The position numbers and the translations under genes were made by a program. A stretch of 5,183 nucleotides of DNA from positions 1-5,183 of the forward strand of contig JAIENH010000324.1 of the NCBI GenBank assembly GCA_019751475.1, read 5' to 3'. Origin of the DNA: Cyclobacteriaceae bacterium (GTDB taxonomy: Bacteria; Bacteroidota; Bacteroidia; Cytophagales; Cyclobacteriaceae). The notes under the pieces were generated by a model. It saw only the letters and a list, made by a program, of their open reading frames with translations, made no database searches and was not told the origin of the DNA. Each line of letters starts with the position of its first letter. Position 1 is the stretch's first letter. Of this stretch, positions 1 to 4,713 are shown one piece after another.

Positions 1-749
1 ATTCCTCCGCTGGCTTCAATCTTGTAGCGGCCCGCGATAAGTGCTACGGCTGACCTCATGTCCTCCAGGCTCATATTATCGAGCATGATCACGTCTATTC
101 CACCTGTCGTCACTGCCTCCATTACTTCTTGCAGGTTGCGTGTTTCAATTTCAATCTTCAGGGTCTTACCCGATTCGCGCAGGTAGCGCTGCGTGTTTTC
201 AATTGCCTTTCGAATGCCACCGGCCATGTCTACGTGGTTGTCTTTCAGCATAATCATGTCATACAACGCAAACCGGTGATTGAGTCCTCCACCGATTGCC
301 ACGGCCCACTTTTCCATCAAACGAAAATTAGGTGTAGTCTTGCGTGTGTCCATCAGTTGGGCCTTGGTGCCGGCTATGAGCGAAGCGAGATGCCGGGTGT
401 AGGTGGCGATGCCACTCATGCGCTGCATGCAGTTGAGCACGAGGCGCTCGGCAGAAAGAATGGAGCGGGCTTTACCACTGACAATGAACGCTACATCACC
501 GTGATGTACCTCGTCACCATCTTGCTTAGCAAATCTGACCTCCAGCGTTGGGTCGACTTGAAAAAATATTTGTTGTGCTAACGAAAGTCCCGCCAGGGTG
601 CCATTGTCTTTTACCAATAGCCGGGCTTTCGCCAATGTATTTTCCGGAAAGGCCCCACGACTGGAGTGGTCGCCTTCGCCTATGTCTTCGGCCAGGGCCG
701 ATTGAATGAACTTTTGGAGTGCCTCCTCGGTGAGGTAAGCCGGCCTCAT
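1..749 (-). CDS. nadC: Nicotinate-nucleotide pyrophosphorylase (carboxylating), quinolinate phosphoribosyltransferase; 3' end beyond window
   Basis: This cytoplasmic enzyme of de novo NAD synthesis converts quinolinate and PRPP to nicotinate mononucleotide, CO2 and pyrophosphate. I translated the reverse strand from the ATG at 749-747 and found 249 open codons reaching the window edge. The family is about 280-290 residues, so roughly the last 35-40 are missing. The N-terminal domain has EDIGEGDHSS (21-30). The barrel domain carries the expected substrate-binding residues: R102 (AERLVLN), R136/K137 in DTRKTTPNFR (134-143), H158/R159 in GGGLNHRFALYD, K169 in MLKDNH, E200/E202 (KIEIETRN), D224 in IMLDNMS, and the start of the IEASGG motif at the edge. 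No key residue is lost. The start overlaps the stop of the upstream DUF4783-like gene by one base (TAATG), with AAAAGAG just ahead, so the pair is probably translationally coupled and co-transcribed leftward. Confidence 0.96.
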   Translation of the reverse strand, partial: MRPAYLTEEALQKFIQSALAEDIGEGDHSSRGAFPENTLAKARLLVKDNGTLAGLSLAQQIFFQVDPTLEVRFAKQDGDEVHHGDVAFIVSGKARSILSAERLVLNCMQRMSGIATYTRHLASLIAGTKAQLMDTRKTTPNFRLMEKWAVAIGGGLNHRFALYDMIMLKDNHVDMAGGIRKAIENTQRYLRESGKTLKIEIETRNLQEVMEAVTTGGIDVIMLDNMSLEDMRSAVALIAGRYKIEASGG

Positions 750-1138
750 TACTCTTTTACAAAGCTGATCTCATGCACCAGGTTGTCGGTGCCTACCTGG
801 CGTACCCGCATGAGTACATTATAACTGTCGCTTCCGCTGAGGTAGCGGCCAATGGCAAACTGCAATCCGCCTTTAGACGACCCCATGTGTACAATGCTGA
901 AGTCGTTGACCGGATGCTTTTTGAAAAAATCCTTCAACACAAATTCTGACTGCGCTTTGCTGTAGGTGCTGATGTTACCCTCAAAATTAATCTCCACCGA
1001 TTGGGCAAACGTCTTCACCAATGCACCCGCATCATTGGCCTTGATAGCCTCCTTCATCGGGCTAAAGACCTCCGACTGGGCCGTGGCCGTGAGCGCAAGC
1101 GCAACAAAAAACACCGAAAAGCTAAAACCGTATTTCAT
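749..1138 (-). CDS. Small exported DUF4783-like protein
   Basis: This gene encodes about 129 residues from the chosen start. The N-terminus is a clear signal peptide: MKY, a hydrophobic core (FSFSVFFVALALTA) and a likely signal peptidase I site near TAQS. The mature part, about 105 residues, is predicted periplasmic. It starts SEVFSPMKEAIKANDAGALVKTF and has later beta-rich segments ending in HEISFVKE. This layout suggests a small NTF2/SnoaL-like cone fold. I recognise it from memory as the DUF4783 family, often found beside nadC in Bacteroidota, but its function is unknown and I claim none. An in-frame ATG at 1153 would add MKMGR. I prefer the ATG at 1138 because a good -7 promoter box lies at 1156-1163, so transcription should begin near 1150, and because the shorter form gives a cleaner signal peptide. 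ATG 1147 is also possible. The stop overlaps the nadC start. Confidence 0.85.
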   Translation of the reverse strand: MKYGFSFSVFFVALALTATAQSEVFSPMKEAIKANDAGALVKTFAQSVEINFEGNISTYSKAQSEFVLKDFFKKHPVNDFSIVHMGSSKGGLQFAIGRYLSGSDSYNVLMRVRQVGTDNLVHEISFVKE

Positions 1139-1155
1139 TCGACCCATTTTCATTC

Positions 1156-1186
1156 CAAAAGTATGCCATTAAATCCGCCTGACCAA
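1156..1186 (-). promoter_or_regulatory. Bacteroidota-type promoter for the DUF4783-like gene and nadC
   Basis: On the reverse strand, TTG (1186-1184) is followed after 20 bases by TACTTTTG (1163-1156). This is a full match to the Bacteroidota sigma-A arrangement TTG-N17-23-TAnnTTTG. The predicted transcript start is near 1150, which places the furthest upstream in-frame ATG (1153) before the transcript and favours the ATG at 1138. Match and spacing are seen in the sequence; activity is inferred. Confidence 0.6.
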
Positions 1187-1225
1187 GATGGGTGACCCTA
1201 CGCACCAAATCCGGGCACCGGCTGT

Positions 1226-1233
1226 TATATTTG
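1226..1233 (+). promoter_or_regulatory. Candidate -7 box for gpmI
   Basis: TATATTTG matches TAnnTTTG exactly and lies 18 bases before the gpmI ATG, which would give a very short leader of about 10-12 nt. No TTG occurs at the expected upstream spacing, so only half of the promoter is visible. A GGAG at 1233-1236 overlaps the box but sits too far (15 bases) from the start codon to be an ordinary ribosome binding site. Confidence 0.45.
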
Positions 1234-1251
1234 GAGAAATCTTGCTGAATT

Positions 1252-2775
1252 ATGAATAAAAAAGTGCTGTTGATGATTCTTGACGGGTGGGGAATTGCCA
1301 AAAACAAAAAAGTATCTGCGGTAGACCAGGCGAAAACACCGTACATCCATTCGCTTTATGAAAAGTATCCGCACAGCACGCTGGAGGCATCCGGCCTGGC
1401 AGTAGGGCTCCCGGCAGGTCAGATGGGCAACTCGGAAGTAGGCCACATGAACATCGGAGCAGGCAGAGTGGTGTATCAAGACCTGGTCAAGATCAACAAA
1501 GCCGTAGAAGAAAAAGAACTCGACACCAACCCACAATTGCTCGAGGCACTCGCTTACGCGAAATCAAAAAACAAGTCGCTTCATTTAATAGGGCTGTTGT
1601 CCGATGGTGGTGTGCACGCCCATATCAATCACCTGAAAGGGCTTTGCACCATCGCCAAAAACCAGGGACTCACACGCGTGTTCATTCATGCCTTTACGGA
1701 TGGTCGCGATACCGACCCGAAGGGTGGCACTCACTACTTCACCGACTTGCAAGATCATCTTAAAAAAACTACCGGACAGATTGCGAGTGTAGTGGGCCGC
1801 TACTATGCTATGGATCGCGACAAGCGATGGGAGCGCGTGAAACTCGCTTACGATTTAATGGTACACGGTGTTGGTGAAAAAACGACTGATGTACTCGGAG
1901 CAGTGAAGCGCTCCTACGAGGCAGGTGTAACCGATGAGTTTATCAAACCGATTGTGGCAACGGATGCTGCCGGCAAACCAATCGCCACCATTCAGGAAGG
2001 TGATGCAGTAATCTACTTTAATTTTCGCACCGACCGCGGCCGTCAAATTACGCAAGCCCTTACGCAGCAAGATTTTCCGGAGCAAGGCATGAAGAAAATG
2101 AACTTGCACTACGTGACCATGGCCAACTACGATGACACATTCAAAAATGTTCACGTCATCTTTGATAAAGACAATCTTAACAATACGCTGGGCGAGGTGC
2201 TGGCCAATGCAGGGAAGAAACAAATCCGGATTGCAGAGACAGAAAAATATCCACATGTTACTTTTTTCTTTTCCGGGGGGCGCGAAGAAATGTTTCCAGG
2301 GGAGAGTCGTATTTTATGTCCTTCACCCAAAGTGGCTACCTATGACTTGAAGCCAGAGATGAGTGCAGCCGACATTCGCGACAAGATCATTCCCGAACTG
2401 AATAAAAAAGAAGCGGATTTTATCTGCCTCAATTTTGCCAACCCCGATATGGTGGGCCACACGGGTGTGTTTAGTGCAGCCGTAAAAGCCTGCGAGACAG
2501 TTGACCAGTGCAACCAGGCAGTGACCGAGGCTGCGCGAAAGAATGGGTACACTACTATTGTGATTGCCGACCACGGCAATGCGGAGTTGATGATCAATGA
2601 AGATGGCTCTCCGAATACTGCTCACACTACGAACTTAGTGCCGTGTATATTGGTGGACGATCAATATTCTGGAAAAATAAAAGACGGAAAGCTGGGTGAC
2701 TTAGCCCCTACGATTCTAAAACTAATTGGCGTGCCGGTGCCCAAGGAGATGACTGGAAATATACTAACTGATTAA
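1252..2775 (+). CDS. gpmI: 2,3-bisphosphoglycerate-independent phosphoglycerate mutase
   Basis: This cytoplasmic, manganese-dependent enzyme of glycolysis and gluconeogenesis interconverts 3- and 2-phosphoglycerate through a phosphoserine intermediate. It is 507 residues, close to the usual 505-515, and is complete. Alkaline-phosphatase-like domain: D11 in LMILDGWG; catalytic Ser61 in QMGNSEVGH (58-65 region); K332 in KYPHVTFFFSGG; D399 and H403 in PDMVGHTG; D440/H441 in ADHGNAE; H458 in TAHTTN. Inserted phosphotransferase domain: H122 (GGVHAH), R152/D153 in TDGRDTDP, R183 and R189 in GRYYAMDRDKRW, and FRTDRGRQ further on. All positions correspond, with small offsets, to the known Geobacillus stearothermophilus active-site residues, so it should be active. 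The ATG at 1252 gives the family N-terminus directly. It diverges from the DUF4783-nadC pair and converges with the lipoprotein gene, whose stop lies 10 bp away. I see no strong terminator hairpin in that gap. Confidence 0.98.
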   Translation: MNKKVLLMILDGWGIAKNKKVSAVDQAKTPYIHSLYEKYPHSTLEASGLAVGLPAGQMGNSEVGHMNIGAGRVVYQDLVKINKAVEEKELDTNPQLLEALAYAKSKNKSLHLIGLLSDGGVHAHINHLKGLCTIAKNQGLTRVFIHAFTDGRDTDPKGGTHYFTDLQDHLKKTTGQIASVVGRYYAMDRDKRWERVKLAYDLMVHGVGEKTTDVLGAVKRSYEAGVTDEFIKPIVATDAAGKPIATIQEGDAVIYFNFRTDRGRQITQALTQQDFPEQGMKKMNLHYVTMANYDDTFKNVHVIFDKDNLNNTLGEVLANAGKKQIRIAETEKYPHVTFFFSGGREEMFPGESRILCPSPKVATYDLKPEMSAADIRDKIIPELNKKEADFICLNFANPDMVGHTGVFSAAVKACETVDQCNQAVTEAARKNGYTTIVIADHGNAELMINEDGSPNTAHTTNLVPCILVDDQYSGKIKDGKLGDLAPTILKLIGVPVPKEMTGNILTD

Positions 2776-2785
2776 TAACAGAAAG

Positions 2786-3406
2786 TTACGGGTCTAAATC
2801 TATTCTTAGAGGTTCGTAGCCTGTATAAATCATTTCAACCAAACCATAAACTTCTTCTCCAGGAGCAATTAGTTTTTCTGTTAGATTGTATTGTAATAGT
2901 TCTTCCCTGAAGCGCATATTTGACTTAGAAGCTATTAACATATTGGATGCTGCCAAGCCGGGCCCAATAATATATCCCAAGGTGGTAACATCATCTCGGG
3001 TGTACCCTTTTGATCCTCTGATTGGGAGTGGTGTCATTAGACAATACAGTAGATAAATAGCAACTGGTTGCTTTAAGGTCTTACTTGCCTCTTTAGGATC
3101 AATAAGCAATATTTTTATTCCACTACTATTATTAATAATGCTTAGCGACTTTCCTAGTTGCACGGGTCGGTTAGATCTATTACTAATTTTTATAGCAACT
3201 ACATGCATACCTTTCTTTAATTCATTTTTTGCGTATTTAGTGTTACCCTGTTCACGTAAGACATTGTAGTGATAGCTAAAAGTTAATCCATTAACATTCT
3301 GGCTATTGTTATAGACTACTTTTCTCGGATCAATTGACCTATATGACGAGGCGCAAGCCAAAAAAATGAACTGAAAAATTAAAAGTATCGATAGGACTTG
3401 ACTCAT
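2786..3406 (-). CDS. Uncharacterised Bacteroidota lipoprotein
   Basis: This gene encodes 206 residues. The N-terminus is a hydrophobic signal (residues 4-17) followed by a lipobox-like FLAC with Cys18 as the predicted lipidated residue. Phe at -3 is less usual than Leu. The mature protein follows with ASSYRSIDP and should be anchored in an envelope membrane facing the periplasm. Visible segments: NGLTFSYHYNVL (39-50); a basic patch then a beta strand, KKGMHVVAIKISNRSNRP (64-81), typical of an Ig-like or envelope beta domain; a hydrophobic stretch YLLYCLMTPLP (118-128); and LGYIIGPGLAASNM (143-156). From memory this layout resembles a widespread uncharacterised lipoprotein family of Bacteroidota; no function is known to me. 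Sampled 60-base stretches are mostly 23-38% GC (one reaches about 52%), against about 53% in a sampled gpmI stretch. It starts at ATG 3406, with a convincing promoter upstream. Confidence 0.82.
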   Translation of the reverse strand: MSQVLSILLIFQFIFLACASSYRSIDPRKVVYNNSQNVNGLTFSYHYNVLREQGNTKYAKNELKKGMHVVAIKISNRSNRPVQLGKSLSIINNSSGIKILLIDPKEASKTLKQPVAIYLLYCLMTPLPIRGSKGYTRDDVTTLGYIIGPGLAASNMLIASKSNMRFREELLQYNLTEKLIAPGEEVYGLVEMIYTGYEPLRIDLDP

Positions 3407-3429
3407 TCTTTTTAATTAATTAAAATTTG
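3398..3429 (+). promoter_or_regulatory. Weak candidate promoter for the peptide-barrel pair
   Basis: TTG (3398-3400), 21 bases, then AAAATTTG (3422-3429), which matches TAnnTTTG at all but its first base. The predicted transcript start is near 3435, just before an ATG at 3442. One mismatch in the key T and the AT-rich background make this tentative. Confidence 0.25.
3410..3425. repeat. 16-bp perfect AT palindrome in a divergent promoter region
   Basis: TTTTAATTAATTAAAA is self-complementary over 16 bases and starts 4 bases before the lipoprotein ATG. It lies in that gene's leader and touches a weak rightward -7-like box. It could be an operator for a dimeric regulator of both directions. AT-rich palindromes arise easily by chance in low-GC spacers, so this is only a candidate. 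Confidence 0.4.
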
Positions 3430-3448
3430 TAAAAAAAAGTTATGAAAA

Positions 3449-3477
3449 CAAAATTATATTCGATGTTGTTGTTCAAA
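3449..3477 (-). promoter_or_regulatory. Bacteroidota-type promoter for the lipoprotein gene
   Basis: On the reverse strand, TTTG (3477-3474), 17 bases, then TAATTTTG (3456-3449) match the phylum consensus in both boxes. The transcript would start near 3443 and have a leader of about 36 nt before ATG 3406. The promoter overlaps the 5' part of the rightward peptide ORF region, so the two divergent transcripts would overlap or interfere. Confidence 0.5.
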
Positions 3478-3479
3478 TT

Positions 3480-3701
3480 GTGTCAACAATTGCTTCGGTC
3501 GTGATAAATGTGATGGCTGGAACTTTAATAAGTTTTATAGGTGGATTAAGTTCTGGCATACTTGCCGCACCCTTTTGTGCAATTGGTGGAGCTTTTGTTG
3601 GATTGATCGATGGCATTCAAAACGGTAGTAATTGTGACCCGTTTGATTTTAGTTGTATAAGTCAATCCATACAGCCTCAAAATTATCCATGTGTTCAATA
3701 A
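3480..3701 (+). CDS. Small glycine-zipper membrane peptide with Cys-rich tail; start uncertain
   Basis: I do not recognise this gene. From GTG 3480 it encodes 73 residues; ATG 3513 (residue 12) would give 62. Residues 4-47 are almost wholly hydrophobic, Gly- and Ala-rich, and uncharged except D44, with GG at 21-22 and a regular glycine zipper G37-x3-G41-x3-G45-x3-G49. This implies one or two packed membrane helices. The polar tail holds Cys52, Cys59 and Cys71; Cys33 lies in the hydrophobic part. Neither start is satisfying. An ATG at 3442 (ATG AAA ACA) is one frame off and stops at 3504. One extra A in the run 3445-3448 would give a single ATG-initiated frame of about 86 residues beginning MKNKIIFDVVVQIV. 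The stop lies 9 bp before the barrel gene, so they are likely co-transcribed. The sampled 5' part is about 35% GC. It may also be a remnant. Confidence 0.5.
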   Translation: MSTIASVVINVMAGTLISFIGGLSSGILAAPFCAIGGAFVGLIDGIQNGSNCDPFDFSCISQSIQPQNYPCVQ

Positions 3702-3710
3702 TATAAATTA

Positions 3711-4406
3711 ATGAGAATAATAGCACTTTGCTTCCTGCTTCTGGTTTCATTTCTTACCACACGAAGTCAAGAGAAGACTAAAATTGATGTTCGCATCGGG
3801 TTTGTGGGAGTGGGCGGCACCCGAACAACCACTAATCTTAATGCCGTTAATTCTCAATTTAATGATGCCGGATACCCATCTCTGCCTTCGTCTCTTTCAC
3901 TAAGTCAGGCGGGGGTGGGCATTTGGCTAAACCGTTGGTATGTTTTGGCATTGCAAAAACAGTTCAAGTTGCATTCTTCTTCAAATGCCAGCTACGCTAC
4001 CATCGGATCAGGTGATGGATTTGACTTATTGTTCGGTTACAATTTGATCAGTTCTTCCAAGATTCGGCTCTACCCTTACATAGGCACCGGTTATCAAAAT
4101 TTTTCTCTCTACACTGATCCGGTTAATCCCTCATCCTTTTCGTCCTTGCTTTCAAACGCTAATCAGTCCTATTTCAATACAACTGTTACGAACGAGCGAA
4201 CGGGAACCGCAGGACTTGGCTTTGATTGTATCATCGCCCATGTTTTCAACAAACGAGGTCAATTCTCCATAACCTTTATGGGTGGGTATTTATATGGAGG
4301 CACTAGCGCCACGTGGCGTGTTAATAATCAATTGGCACAACGGCCCAATGCTTCCTTTAGCGGGATTGATGCATCATTCGGAATACAATTTTTTGTCAAA
4401 TTGTAG
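3711..4406 (+). CDS. Small outer-membrane beta-barrel protein
   Basis: This gene encodes 231 residues. Residues 1-20 form a signal peptide (MRI, then IALCFLLLVSFL, cleavage near TRSQ/EK). The mature part alternates polar and hydrophobic/aromatic residues in strands separated by Ser/Asn/Thr-rich loops, for example KIDVRIGFVGVGG, GVGIWLNRWYVLAL, GDGFDLLFGYNLI, IRLYPYIGTGYQNF, GTAGLGFDCII, GQFSITFMGGYLYGG and the C-terminal GIDASFGIQFFVKL. Seven to eight such strands fit an eight-stranded barrel of the OmpA/OmpX-like or OMP_b-brl type. There is no peptidoglycan-binding OmpA domain. The last residue is Leu, not Phe, though FF lies just before. Its ligand or role cannot be told. It starts 9 bp after the small peptide ORF, with an A/T-rich upstream sequence and no Shine-Dalgarno. 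Codon composition is closer to the rest of the genome than that of the peptide ORF. Confidence 0.8.
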   Translation: MRIIALCFLLLVSFLTTRSQEKTKIDVRIGFVGVGGTRTTTNLNAVNSQFNDAGYPSLPSSLSLSQAGVGIWLNRWYVLALQKQFKLHSSSNASYATIGSGDGFDLLFGYNLISSSKIRLYPYIGTGYQNFSLYTDPVNPSSFSSLLSNANQSYFNTTVTNERTGTAGLGFDCIIAHVFNKRGQFSITFMGGYLYGGTSATWRVNNQLAQRPNASFSGIDASFGIQFFVKL

Positions 4407-4407
4407 A

Positions 4408-4654
4408 GTGCGTTAAAAACAACGTATGTATAAACAAATTGACACGATTATGGTATTTAAAAGATTTACGCTCTTTTGCGCGTTAACTTGTGATACATCT
4501 TTTTCAGTATGTAGGCGCGCAATCATAGCAGTAGTTGGTATCCCCGGCCTTAAGGCCGGGGATACTGTCCGTCCGTCAAATCGGACGAGCAGTCGCATGA
4601 TTTGAAACGCAGAAATTTGTCCGTGCGATAGCTTCAAGACAATTTGTTACGCAC
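4408..4654. repeat. 247-bp multi-hairpin element bounded by inverted repeats
   Basis: This element fills most of the gene-free stretch 4407-4713. The right end 4640-4654 (CAATTTGTTACGCAC) is complementary over all 15 bases to the left end, split as GTGCGT (4408-4413) and AACAAATTG (4433-4441) by a 19-nt insertion. Inside lie four successive inverted repeats: TTGCGCG/CGCGCAA (4476-4482 with 4516-4522, with ATAC/GTAT nested); the 28-bp palindrome 4538-4565; CGTCCG/CGGACG (4570-4575 with 4582-4587); and TCGCATG/CGTGCGA (4593-4599 with 4622-4628, one G-U pair). It begins one base after the barrel gene's stop. It could be a MITE-like non-autonomous element, a REP-like repeat or a structured RNA. 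I see no target-site duplication, transposase or poly-T tract. The pairings are seen directly; the nature is inference. Confidence 0.5.
4538..4565. repeat. Perfect 28-bp GC-rich palindrome
   Basis: The half-site GTATCCCCGGCCTT is followed directly by its exact reverse complement, with no spacer and no mismatch. As RNA or single-stranded DNA it would fold into a 12-bp stem with a TTAA loop, extended by two G-U pairs outside. No T-run follows, so it is not a standard intrinsic terminator. GTAG tetranucleotides occur upstream at 4511 and 4531; GTAG marks the hairpins bound by REP-associated tyrosine transposases in enterobacteria, but a link here is only analogy. Confidence 0.85.
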
Positions 4655-4685
4655 CCGAAACAAACCACTCTTCAGTTTTAGGTGT

Positions 4686-4693
4686 TATCTTTG
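4686..4693 (+). promoter_or_regulatory. Candidate -7 box for the gene at 4714
   Basis: TATCTTTG matches TAnnTTTG exactly, 20 bases before the ATG at 4714. No TTG lies at the usual upstream distance. It sits outside the structured element, so the downstream gene probably has its own promoter. Confidence 0.4.
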
Positions 4694-4713
4694 TCTGTGA
4701 TAACTTCTGTATC

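Noticed and set aside
129..581. Rightward open frame of 150 codons
   Set aside because: It lies antisense within nadC, whose reverse-strand translation shows all family motifs; the rightward translation resembles nothing.
1855..2256. Leftward open frames within gpmI (also 2323-2625 and 2340-2597)
   Set aside because: They are antisense shadows of an intact, full-length, motif-complete gpmI.
2793..2810. TCTAA/TTAGA inverted repeat as a terminator between gpmI and the lipoprotein gene
   Set aside because: It is a 5-bp AT-rich stem inside the lipoprotein coding sequence with no T-run; too weak to call.
3520..3550. Double-glycine (GG) leader cleavage site in the small peptide
   Set aside because: GG occurs at residues 21-22, but the preceding segment is hydrophobic and lacks the charged, patterned leader of peptidase-C39 substrates.
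4538..4565. Intrinsic terminator of the barrel gene
   Set aside because: The stem is strong, but it lies over 130 bases after the stop codon and no T-run follows on either strand.
4413..4637. Leftward 74-codon open frame across the palindrome
   Set aside because: It spans the inverted repeats, its sequence is low in recognisable features, and the base pairing explains the region better.
4408..4654. Integron attC site
   Set aside because: Terminal repeats with GTTA-type sequence recall attC, but no proper R'/R'' core pair (GTTRRRY and RYYYAAC) can be placed at the ends, and no cassette array is seen.
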